64,000 bases of DNA from Macrobrachium rosenbergii (GCF_040412425.1 NC_089744.1:23303501-23367500); one strand, 5' to 3'. Shown: positions 1 to 11,085, counted from the first letter of the stretch. The notes: generated by a model from the sequence alone, not told the origin. Program-made: numbers and translations.

Positions 1-22
1 ATTATAGTTGATTATGTTAAAA

Positions 23-386
23 AACAAGTGAAAAATGCGCCGAAGCTTTCTTCGGCGCAATCGAGTTATCTGTAGAGTGTATAATACTGTATGAAACTAT
101 CAGCTACGACCTCGCAACGCTCAGTTACTCCCCAGATGCGGTTGAGTGAAGCTGCGCCGCACGTCTCGGGAAAGCGCTGCCAGACGCACGATCCACGGCT
201 AACCTTAATCTTAAATAAAATAAAATCTACTGAGGCTAAAGGGTTGCAATTTGCTATGTTTGATAATTGGAGGGTGGACGATCAATATGCCATTTTGCAG
301 CCCTCTAGCCTCAGCAGTTTTCAAGATCTGAGGGCGGACAGACAGACAAAGCCGTCACAATAGTTTTCTTTTACCGAAAACTAAAA
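23..386 (+). mobile_element. HPA hairpin-string element, rearranged copy
   Basis: Begins with AACAAGTGAAAAATG and the 5' hairpin GCGCCGAAG/CTTCGGCGC (perfect here). It ends with the 3' hairpin TAGTTTTCT..GAAAACTA followed by A residues. The stretch at about 87-185, where other copies carry the CCACCGAAA hairpin, is replaced by unrelated sequence; the homology resumes at CCAGACGCACGAT. The long central hairpin (GGCTAGAGGGCTGCAA type) is partly decayed on its left arm. No protein is encoded. Confidence 0.8.
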
Positions 387-419
387 AAAAAGTAAACAAA
401 GAAATAAAAGTTCAAGAAT

Positions 420-790
420 TATTTTCACCTCAATTTCCCATTTCCGATTCCGCTTATCCTAGCGATGGCAAGTCTTCGCGGAAGCAATAAAATACTTCTT
501 CCTACATCTTCGGGAAGTCGCCCGGAGAAGGTCATTCGATCTTTTCCAGAGACTCGACTTCTGGAAAGCGCTGTCTGGAATCCTGCGCTCGCTCTTCCGC
601 AAGAGTCCTTATTGAAATCCTTCTCCGCTGGCATCGCTAATTAACCGATCAGGGACTCCGATTAGGCGTGAGTCGATTCGGAGAATTCTTTTTCCTTCTC
701 CTCTCAGGCGGAATCGCCTCTTTATTTCGCAATTCTTCCCCCGAACTGAGTTTCACTGAACTTCGGAGATTCTTGCACTGTGTTTTCTAG
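420..790. other. GC-richer single-copy stretch, no gene recognised
   Basis: This block has clearly higher GC and CpG content than its surroundings and is not repeated elsewhere in the window. A 69-codon open frame exists on the minus strand (425-634), but it shows no recognisable domain and no convincing splice signals. It could be an untranslated exon, a regulatory element or old repeat sequence. Confidence 0.3.
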
Positions 791-970
791 TTTTCTGAAA
801 TTATTTTATAAAGCTGTTTCGTTCGCTAGATACCTTGCTAATTCATGTTGAATATAATCATGTCGCCCATTTCTTGTATCAGATTTCTCTCTTAGTACTT
901 AACTGTCATTGAAATATTTTTAATTTCCATGATAACCCTAGACCTGAATGTACTTTCAAAGCTATTTGCT

Positions 971-1046
971 AAAAGATAAAAGATCAATATTCATAATTCA
1001 TCAATTTTATTCGCCAAAAGATAAAAGATCAATATTCATAATTCAT
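971..1046. repeat. 45-bp tandem duplication
   Basis: The sequence AAAAGATAAAAGATCAATAT and its continuation occur twice, at 971 and at 1016, almost unchanged. It is a simple local duplication. The rest of 790-1470 shows AT-rich sequence with nothing recognisable. Confidence 0.85.
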
Positions 1047-1472
1047 AAATTTTCAGATTTGAATGGTCATTGGTGGACATCTTTGCTGTTGCATATCTAT
1101 TTTTCTATTCTGAAGTCCTCTTTTTTTGGCAGAATAGGAACCTCAGTAGCTAAGCAGTATATTTTCATATACCATACATGTACGTACAGTCGATTTGCGT
1201 ATATATAGATGGGTTGGTGTCTGATTTTGTCTGCGTATGTAATTGATGATATGCAAACTGGTTACTGGCCAGCACCATTGATTTTTAAACTGAAACCCCT
1301 ACCATTGGCTAGAGTACCATACTTTCAGATACAGTTCAAAGATTTTGCATATGCTACATTCTTTTAATGTTATAAATTTTGCAGCCATCGACACCCAAAG
1401 AGCTTAAACAAAAACTAATTCTCCACTGGGCCAAAGACTACATTCTACAAATTCGACAGCCATAGGCACATA

Positions 1473-1856
1473 AAACAAGTAAAAAATGCTCCGAAATTTC
1501 TTCGGCGCAATCTATCTTTCGGTGGTCTCGGTATAATGCTGTATGAGCCGCGGCCCACGAAACTTTAACCACAGCCCGGTGGTCGCCTATCCTATATCGT
1601 TGCCAGACGCAAAATTATGGCTAACTTCAACCTTAAATAAAATAAAAACTACTGAGGCTAGAGGGCTGCAGTTTGGTTATGTTTGATGATTGGAGGGTGG
1701 GTGATCGACATAACCATTTGCAGCCCTCTATTCTCAGTAGTTTTGAAGATCTGAGGGCGGACAGAAAAATGCGGACAGGAAAAAAAGTGCGGACAGAATA
1801 AAGCGCGGACGGACAGACAAAGCCGGCACAATAGTTTTCTTTTAGGGAAAACTAAA
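1473..1856 (+). mobile_element. HPA element, near full length with 5' deletion
   Basis: The 5' hairpin is mutated on one arm (GCTCCGAAA against CTTCGGCGC). The segment between it and the right arm of the CCACCGAAA hairpin is deleted. From CTTTCGGTGGTC onward the order matches the other copies: central long hairpin 1652-1741, then the GCGGACAGAAAAA direct repeats (expanded here to several units), then the terminal TAGTTTTCT hairpin. Confidence 0.88.
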
Positions 1857-1869
1857 AACCCAAGGTATT

Positions 1870-2290
1870 TATGCTATCTCAATAACCAGTTCTCCAGTGG
1901 ACCCAAAAAAAAAAAAAAATAAAAATAAAAATAAAAAAGCCCCAAAAATAAACATCAAAAAGATACTTGCAAAGTTTCTGGTGTCCTCTTCAGTGCAAAC
2001 AGACCTGAATACAGAACATTCTGACAGTCTGCTAATGAGATGCCCGTTGGCAAGGACTGGTTTTAATTACACTGTCTTCAAGGTGCGTCATGTAATTTTC
2101 TATTTAAAAAGAAATTGACTGGGGGGAAAAACAGGAACCCGAAGCGAATATTCATCTGGTGGTCAAAGAGGTCCTTGGGAAATATTCCCAGGTGCTGAAG
2201 TTTCTCGCATTTTATAATATACTGGTTTGCAACACCTTTCTTGATTGCTTTTTATTCGTTAATGTTTTCTGTTGGTGTGACGCCTAGTTT
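1870..2290. other. A-rich intergenic sequence, nothing recognised
   Basis: An A-rich run with AAATAAAAATAAAAA pattern at 1904-1940 is followed by ordinary AT-rich sequence. The 73-codon frame starting at 1897 is only the poly-lysine reading of the A-rich run. Confidence 0.5.
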
Positions 2291-2798
<508 letters not shown>

Positions 2799-2896
2799 AA
2801 CTGTGGATTGAAAAAAATAATACTGACCCACTATTCTGTGAAGACAAAGATGACTTCATAAGATACCCGCTGGTTATTGTGGAATTCGAAATAAAG

Positions 2897-3203
2897 CAGT
2901 GGTTCTCAACCTTTTTATTACCACACCCCCTCTGAGAGTTGGTCCTTCCCTCCACGCCCCCCCACTCCCTCTTGCATCTATGAGTGAAATTCCCTCCCAG
3001 ATTTAAAGGAAAATTGAAAAAAAAGAGAGAAAGAGAAGGGGTATTTTCATTCTTTTGGGAATGAATTAGTGAGATACTTGACACTGCTTCTTAGCGACTC
3101 TTGTTAAGATAATAACGAATACAATTCGAGAATGTTTAATTTTTCCCTAGGGCTCGCGCCCCCACTTGGAAATTCCCGACGTCCCCCAGGTTGAGAACCA
3201 CTG
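2897..3203. mobile_element. hAT-type MITE (hAT-E), copy 1
   Basis: The left end reads CAGTGGTTCTCAACC and the right end GGTTGAGAACCACTG, perfect 15-bp terminal inverted repeats of the form typical of hAT transposons (the same terminus class as the vertebrate MER5/Charlie group). The interior is C-rich near the left end (ACGCCCCCCCA) and has no coding capacity, so this is a non-autonomous element of about 307 bp. A clean 8-bp target duplication is not visible. Confidence 0.75.
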
Positions 3204-3574
3204 TTTTAGAATGCAGTAGATTTCCAAACTACTGCGCAAAGAATAAAGATTTTGCAGTCTTGATTTTGGAAAATAATTCTTTTATATTTCATAGGAGACA
3301 ATTAAAGGGTGAATGAATAAATAAAAATTCAAATTCAAATAAGAATGAGTTATTTAAGTGCTAAATCATACGCAAATTATCACAGTGACTTAGATTAAAG
3401 CTCTGTTGGTGAAGACAGATATAATAAGATTGTTGATACGTATGAAAAAATATCTTAGGCCTGATCGTAAATTCTTAGAACCAAATTGTGGAAAATTTAA
3501 TGATAAATTTAATTAATGTGTTGAAGACTAATATCTTTGAGTTTGTATTTGTATACTGCATTACAGACTAGGCA
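3204..3574. other. AT-rich intergenic sequence, nothing recognised
   Basis: No repeat family, frame or structure of note was found. Confidence 0.4.
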
Positions 3575-4152
3575 CGTAAATCCTTGAGTTGACGATACGC
3601 GATTACTTCAGAGATAAAGGGATTCAAGGTGACAATTGCTCCTAAGAACTAAGTAGATAAATCCCTCAATTAAAGTTACCCGATTATTTAAGGGATTAAA
3701 GGAATTTAAGAAAACAGTTGCTCCTAGGTTACATTACATGTCTAAGACTGTAAATCCCTTACTGATAGATACACTGTTACTCTAGGGATTAAGAAAATTG
3801 AAAGAAATACAGTAATTGCTCCTTGGTTGCATTACAGCTCTAAGTCAGTAAATCCCCTACTTAAAGATACACGGTTACTTCATGGATCTAGGAAAATTAA
3901 GGTCTAAATAAATCCCTCACTTAAATGCACTCTATTACTTTAGGATTAAGGGAATTTATGGAAACAGTTGTTCCTAGGCTACATATCATCATTAAGCAAA
4001 TCCCTCCTTAAAGATACACGATTACTTTAGGGATTTAGGAAATTTAAGGAAACTGTTGTTCCTAGGTTACATTACATCTCTAAGTAAGTAAATCCCTCAC
4101 TTAAAGATTGACGTTACTTTGCAGATTAAGCAGATTTAACGAAACAATAAAT
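3575..4152. repeat. Degenerate ~60-100 bp tandem repeat, about 7 units
   Basis: Units start with (G/A)TAAATCCCTCACTTAAAG, continue through a TACACGATTACTTTAGGGAT core and usually end with TTGCTCCTAGGTTACATTAC. Starts lie near 3575, 3657, 3750, 3848, 3905, 4001 and 4090. The units are diverged, so the array is old. Confidence 0.8.
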
Positions 4153-4689
4153 CAAGAGGATTACATGAATTGAGATATATGAAGAGCTGCCGATCTAAGA
4201 GGATATTGATTACCCTGAATGCCCATGTAAATTTGATCGTTAATGAATCGGTAATTGGTTAATCCTGGAATTCGTTAATCCTCATTTCAAAAAAGATGTA
4301 GAAATATGTCATGGGGATCATTCTGGATTAGCAATACTGAGTTTGTGAAATGGAACTCATTAAAGTTAATCTGTTCGTAGACTCCTGCATAACTGATTGA
4401 TTCCACGACTCAGTTTAAATTAGTTCCTTTGTAAAATGTTATTTTATTTATTTTCCGTTTTTCTAATTTTGTCTTCATGCAAATTAGAATGATTTATTAG
4501 TTTTTTCGTTACTTTTTGGGACTCGAAGAAGATTCTTTTTAATATTTTACTTTAAAGGAAGTATTTTGGTAAATCATATATTTAATTAATAGTTTAATTT
4601 TTATTTTCATTGCTTTATAGTTTTGATAATGTACCATTTTTTTAAAAATTAAGTCTCGTAGTAATTTCTAGGAAACTTTAATACATAAG
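4153..4689. other. AT-rich intergenic sequence, nothing recognised
   Basis: Ordinary AT-rich sequence without repeats that match other parts of the window. Confidence 0.4.
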
Positions 4690-4792
4690 ATATTACTTAT
4701 TGGCACTTAGATAATGTTAACAGCAAAAATAATTGAACCATTTAGTTAATTACTTTTGGTGTTAATTTTATCTAAGTGCCAAAAAGTAATAT
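4690..4792. repeat. Inverted repeat, ~24-bp arms
   Basis: The left arm ends in GGCACTTAGATAA; the right arm begins TTATCTAAGTGCC and ends AAAAAGTAATAT, pairing with ATATTACTTATT. The loop is about 52 bp and AT-rich. It could be a small foldback MITE relic. Confidence 0.7.
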
Positions 4793-5157
4793 GCTCTATT
4801 TGTCAGTCCAGTTAAGTCTCATATATTAATTTTCCTAGAAATTGCAGCGAAAATTAATAAAACAAAAATTGTATATTATCAAAAAATACAAAACAATACA
4901 AATAAAAAGTGAATCGACTGACACATTACAAAACTTTTCTTTTTATTTTTTGTTCGATATGGGTCTTTGAATGTTGCTGTGTTGTAGATCGAGTCTCGAC
5001 TGATCAGATAAAAATACCGTCTCGTTCTGAAACATTTTTTTATTGCAATTAACAAAATAGAAAATATGACCCACAACAGCAATCATTGACATAATAACAT
5101 CCCGAAAAAGCAAGATATTAGAGGTTGTAATCATACGCAATATTGAAGGTATCTTTT

Positions 5158-5562
5158 AACAAGCAAAAAAATGAGCCGAAGTTCCTTCGGCGCAATCGAG
5201 TTTTCTGTACAGCCGCTACAGCGTATAATCAAGGCCATCGAAAATAGATCTATCTTTCGGTGGTCTCGGTATAATGCTGTATGAGCCGCGGCCCACGAAA
5301 CTTTAACCACGGCACGGTGGTGGCCTATCCTATGTCGTTGCCAGAAGCACGATTATGGCTAACTTTAACCTTAAATAAAACAAAAACTACTGTGGCTAGA
5401 GGGCTGCAATTTGGTATGCTTGATGATTGAGGGTGGATGACCAACATATCAATTTGCAGCCCTCTAGCCTCAAGAGTTTTTAAGACCTGAGGGCGAACAG
5501 AAAAAGCGCGGACGGATAGACAAAGCCGGCACAACAGTTTTCTTTTACAGAAAACTTAAAAC
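5158..5562 (+). mobile_element. HPA element, full length
   Basis: One of the most complete copies, so the family is described here. In order: a 5' hairpin of about 9-10 bp (here GAGCCGAAG against CTTCGGCGC); TTTTCTGTACAGCCGCTACAGCG; a hairpin CCA(C/T)CGAAAATAGATCTATCTTTCGGTGG with a palindromic loop; a GC-rich block (GCCGCGGCCCACGAAAC); TTAAATAAAACAAAAAC; a long hairpin whose arms contain GGCTAGAGGGCTGCAA and TTGCAGCCCTCTAGCC; GCGGACAG direct repeats; and a 3' hairpin TAGTTTTCT..AGAAAACT. The two ends are not inverted copies of each other. There is no coding frame and no tRNA-type promoter that I can see. Confidence 0.92.
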
Positions 5563-5864
5563 GAATTGTGGAAGAAAAATAATGATATACTAGACTTGGC
5601 TATCCTACGTACAAGTAGGAATGATAATGATTATCATGGATCAAGTTTACCCAAGCAAACAGACAACAATAAATTAAAAAAACGAAAAATAGAATAAAGT
5701 AAATCGAAAAGACAACGAAAACTACCAAAGGATCCCACGCGCAATCCTCTCATGTTCTGGAAAAGAGGATTAAAACTTTACTCTGATTCTCTTATGCAGC
5801 TGATGAACATTGCTTCTTATACACCTCCTGAGTCACTCGAGACCTTCCTTTGCATTTGCAAATA
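5563..5864. other. Intergenic sequence, nothing recognised
   Basis: No repeat or coding signal seen. Confidence 0.4.
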
Positions 5865-6462
5865 ATTATCATTGAAGCAATGACTGCAAATCATGCGCTG
5901 TTTGAGGTGGGGGAATAAAAAAAGGTGGTAACCTCTGAAGCATATTTTACTTTTGCGTCATTGTTGTACATTAAAAATTCACAATTATGTCAATGCATTG
6001 TATTTAATTATAAATTTAACGTAACATGCAAATGTCATTCGGTGTGAATTACACTAAAATTATCATTCAGGCAATATCTGTAAGTCATGCGATGTTAGAG
6101 GTGGGTAAAAAAAAGGGGGGGGGAGGATGCTAACCTCTGAAGCATGTTTTACTTTTGCATTATTGTTGTACATTAAAAATCCAAAATTATATCAATAAAT
6201 TGTATTTAATTAGAAATCTAACGTAACATACAAATGTCATTCGGTGTGAATTACATTTAAAATTATCATTCAAGCAATATCTGTAAATCATGCGCTGTTA
6301 GAGGTGGGTAAAAAAAAGGGGGGGGGATGGTAACCTCTGAAACATGTTTTACTTTTGCATTATTGCTGCACATTAAAAATCCACAATTATATCAATAAGT
6401 TGTATTTATTTATAAATTTAATGTAACATATATATTTTATTCGGTGTGAATTACATTAAACG
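5865..6462. repeat. ~195-203 bp tandem repeat, 3 units
   Basis: Units start ATTATCATTGAAGCAAT (5865), ATTATCATTCAGGCAAT (6059) and ATTATCATTCAAGCAAT (6262). Each carries CATGCGCTGTTAGAGGTGGG, a poly-A/poly-G slip, GGTAACCTCTGAA and TCGGTGTGAATTACA. The homopolymer tract (AAAAAAAGGGGGGG) varies in length between units. Confidence 0.9.
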
Positions 6463-6909
6463 TATGCTTGTTAAGACACGAGGAAAGTCTACATAACTAA
6501 TTACGTAACCACCACCCAGAAAGGCATTTCGTAAAATCTCGAGTTATTCTGAATTGCGGACATCTGGGCTAATTGCTCCAGATTCTTACCCTGAAATACG
6601 TGTCTGTCCGGATTTGAGAGCTGGCTAAACATTGGTCCCCAAAAAAGCTTAACTAGGTTTGGGCATTTTTGAGTTCCTGAGAGTAATTGTTTACGTAATC
6701 TCACGACTTCTACTTTTTTTTTTTTTTACCAAGATTTGAGATCACGTAATTGCACGGGCCTCTGAATCAGTTTTTGGTGTCAAATATCACACTGACTAAT
6801 AGATTTGTGATGGACTACTGGGGGCAGAATTCTTTCGGGAATTAAAAAGATGATGTATTTCCAGGTCGAGAGAATTTTAGCGAATGAATAAGGTATGAAT
6901 ATCATTAAG
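6463..6909. other. Intergenic sequence, nothing recognised
   Basis: Mixed-composition sequence without a recognisable gene. A 67-codon minus frame at 6501-6704 has no domain signal. Confidence 0.4.
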
Positions 6910-6975
6910 CCAGCCGTAGGAGAGCTGTTAATCAGCTCAGTGGTCTGGCAAAACTAAGGTGTACTTAACTTTTAA
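6910..6975 (+). mobile_element. SINE 3' fragment
   Basis: The run AGGAGAGCTGTTAATCAGCT and the following CAGTGGTCTGG..AAACTAAGGT match the 3' part of the tRNA-derived SINE at 60950-61230. The tRNA head is missing, so it is 5' truncated. Confidence 0.8.
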
Positions 6976-6997
6976 TTAAGCTTACTCTGAGGGAATA

Positions 6998-7129
6998 GCT
7001 CATGATTCTCTCTCTCTCTCTCTCTCTCTGATTGATTTTTCGAATAAAAGCTTTATGCACTGAACAACTAAAAAAATGTTATTGAATTAAATTTAATTGT
7101 TAATTGTATATTCTATCTATTACCTTTCC

Positions 7130-7172
<43 letters not shown>

Positions 7173-7244
7173 ACTTTTCAAATAAAAAAAATGTAATTGA
7201 AATACATCTAACTGTTAATTGTACATTCTATCTGTTACCTTTCC

Positions 7245-7306
<62 letters not shown>

Positions 7307-7378
7307 GATTTTTCAAATAAAAAATGTAATTGAATTACATCTAATTAGTCAATTATACACTCTATCTCTTACCTTTCC

Positions 7379-7437
<59 letters not shown>

Positions 7438-7470
7438 CTCTCTCTCTCTGAACCGATGCTTTTGAAGTAA
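6998..7470. repeat. Tandem ~120-bp units, each containing a (TC)n tract
   Basis: Four TC tracts (about 6999-7029, 7132-7167, 7248-7302 and 7381-7449) are separated by related spacers of the type GATTTTTCAAATAAAAAATG..AATTGTACATTCTATCTGTTACCTTTCCAATT. The microsatellite is therefore part of a longer tandem unit, and the tracts expanded independently in each unit. Confidence 0.9.
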
Positions 7471-7767
7471 AAATAAAAAAACAACAACGAAGGCTTATTG
7501 AATGGTTTTGCATTTCAAATATTTTTGGATTAATACGGTCAATATTGACATCCCGCGGCGAGCTCTCACTCTTTTTTACGGTAATTTTTCTGCAATATTG
7601 TTAAAATGTGTTTAACCGCGTCAGATGAAAATTTTATATATTTTATATACGTCCTTTATGGGCGGGTTCATTCGCGTTGATTAAATTTCAATATGCGGAG
7701 AGCATTTGCGAGGCGGTGATATATATCGCAAACATTGCGCGTATTGCATTTCCTCTGAGCTACGCTC
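7471..7767. other. Intergenic sequence, nothing recognised
   Basis: Contains a CpG-bearing patch (CCGCGGCGAGCTC near 7553) but no gene. Confidence 0.4.
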
Positions 7768-8053
7768 GTTTTAGTTCTCTGTAAAAGAAAACTATTGTGA
7801 AGGCTTTGTCTGTCCGTCAGCACTTTTTCTGTCCGCCCTCAGATCTTAAAAACTACTGAGGCTAGAGGGCTGCAAATTGGTATGTTGATCATCCAGCCTC
7901 CAGTCATCAAACGTACCAAATTGCAGCTCTCTAGCCTCAATAGTTTTTATTTTATTCAGGGTTAAAGTTAGCCATAATTACAAAATTTGACTGAGCAGTA
8001 GTTTTTATTTTATTCAGGGTTAAAGTTAGCCATAATTACAAAATTTGATTGAC
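7768..8053 (-). mobile_element. HPA element, truncated, with inner duplication
   Basis: Starts with the terminal hairpin TTAGTTCTCTGTAAAAGAAAACTA and runs through the GTCTGTCCG repeats and the long central hairpin (7852-7950). It stops in the AATAAAATAAAAAC/TTAACTTTAACC zone. The last ~58 bp (TAGTTTTTATTTTATTCAGG and following) is repeated directly at 7941 and 7999. The 5' half with its two GC hairpins is absent. Confidence 0.88.
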
Positions 8054-8534
8054 TGTTAACGGTAAATCGAATCTGATATAATCGGCAGTTTTGTAAATAA
8101 AAAAATGTATCAAACTTTATCAGTCTGAATGGGGCTGATTTTAATTCCTTTTAATTATCTCGTTATGTCCAATGTACTAATGAAATGACTGCTTCATCTA
8201 ATTCATAGCAGAGTTGATAGCAATGTCTTAAGATGTTTTGGAAAATTATACAAATACAAAGCGTACAAAATTAACTGTAGGCTTTTAGGCACATATTTTT
8301 TTTAAGTGTTTTAACCAACCCGTCTAAATATGGTGCTGATGGAGAATTAGTGGATGACTGTGATACAGTGTTCGTATTTAGCTTCGACTATGTAATATTT
8401 TAATATAAGAGATATTGTACTTTAAAACCTACATCAGTCAAGTTGACACTAATCTCTTCTTCAAGAAAAAAAAAATACTAAAAAATTAAATACTAAAAAA
8501 TTAAACAATGACAAGAAAAGATTGAATTTTTGAA
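8054..8534. other. Intergenic AT-rich sequence, nothing recognised
   Basis: No repeat or coding evidence. Confidence 0.4.
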
Positions 8535-8539
8535 ACACG

Positions 8540-8870
8540 CGTGTGTACGTACAACAAATACAAGTGTTGCAGCGCATGTGCATATGTGCAAAATATACAA
8601 CTGTTCAAACACATGTGTATATGTACAAAATATGCAACTGCTCAAACACATGTGTATATGTACAAAAGATGCAACTGTTGCAACACATGTGTATATTTAC
8701 AAAAGATTCAACTGTTCAAACACATTGTTTATGTACAAAATATAAAACTGTCACATGCGTATATGTACGAAATATACAACTGTTGCGACACATGTGTATA
8801 TGTGCAAAATATACAACTGTAGCAACACATGTGCATATGAACAAAAGATTCAACTGTTGTGACACACGTG
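8540..8870. repeat. 37-bp minisatellite, about 9 units
   Basis: Units carry ACACATGTGTATATGTACAA followed by AATATGCAACTGTTCAA; starts 8611, 8648 and 8685 give an exact 37-bp step. Apparent proteins rich in CVYVQ are frame readings of this unit and not genes. Confidence 0.92.
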
Positions 8871-9420
8871 TGTACCTCTTCTCCGATGAACTAACAAATT
8901 TACCAACATGCCACTAATCTGTCCTTCAAGCAAAACAATTATTAAAACAATAACAACAAAAGATCAAACTGGTGAAACACATGTGAATATATGTACAAAA
9001 GATTCAACTGCTGTAGCACATATGTGCGTTTACTTTTGCTCTGTTACGACCATACTAATCAACCTGGCACTAACCTTTCCATCAAGAAAAAAAAAACAAT
9101 TGGAAAACAACAATAAAAGATTAAACTGGTGAAAGACGTGTGTATATGTAAAAAAAAGATTTAATGTGTACATGTAAAAAAAATTCAAATGTTGCAACAC
9201 ACACGTGCATGTACATTTCCTTCAAGCAAAATGAAAGCAGTAACAACAGAAGATTCAAGTGTTGAAACACACGTGTATATATGTAAAAATGATTCAACTT
9301 TTTCAACACATACGTGGGTGTACTTTTCCTCTGTTAAAACAACATTCATCAACAATCCACTAATCCCCCCCTCAAGCAAAACGAAAGCAATTAAAACTGT
9401 GGAAACAAAAGCATAAACAA
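8871..9420. repeat. Higher-order, diverged continuation of the 37-bp minisatellite
   Basis: Pieces of the ACACGTGTGTATATGTA unit recur, but each is separated by a longer block of the type ACCACTAATCTGTCCTTCAAG + CAAAACGAAAGCAATAACAA. That gives a larger repeat of about 120-190 bp with at least four diverged copies. Confidence 0.7.
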
Positions 9421-9460
9421 AAACAGGCTGAAACTCCCCACAACGAACAACCAATTTCCA

Positions 9461-9463
<3 letters not shown>

Positions 9464-9517
<54 letters not shown>
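9464..9517. repeat. (GA)n microsatellite
   Basis: A near-perfect GA tract of about 54 bp. Confidence 0.97.
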
Positions 9518-9520
<3 letters not shown>

Positions 9521-9734
9521 GCACTCGATACATCCCACGAGAGTGTAAGTAAATCTTGGCGGTCAGTTGCTTTGTTGGCAACAGATTGAAATGCAATTGC
9601 AGAATTGGTCGAGCGCCCGCTGTCATTGTTGGCTATATATTGAAAGCCTTTGCAAAGGGCTGACAGCACTTCCTTTTATGCGAGGCAAACATCAGGTGGC
9701 GAGAAGGTTTAGGGGTTATTTCTTTATCTAATGG

Positions 9735-10115
9735 TTTCGTTTATTTTTCGTTTGTTTACTTGTCTGTTTATCTGTTTAACCATTTGTTTATTTATCTGTC
9801 TGTTTGTTTATTCATTTATTTACTGATTTGTTTTTATATTTTACTTATTTACTTGTCTGTTTACCTATTTATCCATTTATTTATTTATCTTTCAGTTTAT
9901 TTATTTAGTTATTTATTTACAGATTTATTTATTTACTTATTTATTTATCTATTCATTTATCTATTTACTTGTTTTATAAAGGCGTTTTGAAAAACGTTTA
10001 GGGTATATCTACTTATTCATTCATTTTGTTTATTTATTTTTCTATTTATTTACTTATTTATTGATTTTTTTTATCTGTTTATTTATTTAATTACATATTT
10101 ATCTATTTATTTCCT
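9735..10115. repeat. Imperfect (TTTA)n / (TTTG)n low-complexity block
   Basis: Long runs of TTTATTTATCTGTTTATT-type tetranucleotides. The reading of this block as a leucine/isoleucine/tyrosine protein is an artefact. Confidence 0.9.
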
Positions 10116-10365
10116 TGTTTGGAAAGTCAGCCAGTGTTTTTTATGTTTATCTCCAATTTCTGTTTTTCGAAATGAAACTTTTGTTTTTCATTATTTCTAA
10201 AAGATTAATTTGTCTATAATTTAAAATTGAAAGTTAGACTGACGTTAAATCAGTCATGTTCAACAGTACCAAAATGGTCAACAGTGCAAAGCAATAAAAT
10301 TGATATGACTTGATCAAATGAAGAAATATCTTGTACATTATATTCTATTTACCTATGAGGGTTCG

Positions 10366-10385
10366 TCTTCTGAATAATAATAATA
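10366..10385 (+). repeat. End of a LINE-C type tail joined to the Penelope complex
   Basis: GTTCGTCTTCTGAATAATAA matches the last bases of the LINE-C 3' tail (GGTTCATCTTCTGAATAAT). It runs directly into the left edge of the Penelope-like segment. Confidence 0.6.
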
Positions 10386-10519
10386 ATAATAGGTTCTATT
10401 GAATATTATTGCTGCTTCAGCTGCATTTATTTTGTAGAAGACTATTTCTATTTTCCTTTTTGCGGACTTCGCTTCTCTTCAGTGGAGGTGCGTGCTAACA
10501 GCTCGCCTATATTTGTCAT
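10386..10519 (-). pseudogene. PLE ORF N-terminus, frameshifted fragment
   Basis: Starts with the residues MTNIGELLARTSTEEK, the same as the right-arm copy at 12401. A 4-bp insertion (CGAA) after the EEK codons then shifts the frame to a stop. The nucleotide homology continues to TTCAATAGAACC, where it joins an AAT-triplet repeat. Confidence 0.75.
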
Positions 10520-10593
10520 TTCATGGGGGAAAAGTCAAAATCTGGATTCTGCTTCTTTATATATTCTATACAGCTAGTTCTATACAATTGTTG

Positions 10594-10633
10594 CCGCGAC
10601 GTTTCGACAGACTCTTCTGTCATTCTCCAGCGG
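10594..10633 (-). ncRNA. Hammerhead-like motif, left arm
   Basis: On the minus strand: CCGC, core CTGGAGA, AT, stem II GACAGA / loop AGAG / TCTGTC, then GAAAC, GTC and GCGG. CCGC pairs with GCGG as an outer stem, and stem II is a perfect 6-bp pair. The hammerhead consensus core is CTGANGA..GAAA. Here the A after CTG is G, so activity is doubtful. Hammerhead motifs are an established feature of Penelope-like element pLTRs. Confidence 0.5.
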
Positions 10634-10737
10634 GAGCTAGTAGAGGACTGGCAGATTACATAGATCCTTCTGAATTTATACGGGCTTCAGCGGGGGGTCA
10701 TGGACGGCGAATTCTGATTGGTTGCAGTCGGCGAACT

Positions 10738-11070
10738 TCAAGCCAAATTTCTGCGGCGAAGCTCGATCCTGACAGATCTTCGCAACCTGGGAATATCATT
10801 CATTCCAGCGTTCCCATTGGCCTGCCGTTGCGTGATGTCATGCCGGCTGACATCATCGGTAGTTTGGCTGCTGCTGGGCTGGGGATGAATGATGTCATTA
10901 TCTCCTCTTTCTGTCGTAGTCGGGGGATTGTATCGAAGGGCGCCTCGCTCATCAGGGGCATCTCCATTCTCAGGGTTGTCGTTTTCAGGTATTCGTTGGA
11001 TTTGGTGGGTGTTCTGCATTACTCTTCTTAAATTCGTGGGTAGGAGCGATGCCTCTTGCGTCGTATTCAT
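10738..11070 (-). pseudogene. PLE ORF C-terminal tail, inverted copy
   Basis: An open frame of 110 codons, starting MNTTQEASLLPTNLRR and ending in a basic SVRIELRRRNLA. It is nearly identical to the frame at 11848-12180. It is the low-complexity tail that follows the GIY-YIG endonuclease; in the right arm the homologous frame continues upstream into LEALLIAERKPT. Here the homology ends at the ATG, so the endonuclease part is missing. Confidence 0.72.
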
Positions 11071-11085
11071 GAGAATATTATTGCT

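Larger units (their letters stand above)
10386..11085 (-). mobile_element. Penelope-like element, inverted left arm (3' part plus pLTR)
   Basis: This ~700-bp arm is the reverse complement of 11848-12522 with few differences. Read on the minus strand, it contains the C-terminal tail of the element's open frame (11070 down to 10738), a hammerhead-like motif (10633-10594) and the start of the next open frame (10519 down to 10386). Penelope-like elements are known to carry terminal pLTR repeats in direct or inverted orientation, often with a partial extra copy; the arrangement fits that. Confidence 0.82.

Noticed and set aside
425..634. 69-codon minus-strand frame as a gene
   Set aside because: No domain, no clear splice signals, and similar-length frames occur by chance in GC-richer DNA.
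2897..3203. 8-bp target-site duplication for hAT-E
   Set aside because: The flanks AAATAAAG and TTTTAGAA do not match, so a clean duplication cannot be claimed, even though the termini are hAT-like.
8530..8917. Cys/Tyr/Val-rich small proteins (CVYVQ type)
   Set aside because: Produced by the 37-bp minisatellite unit.
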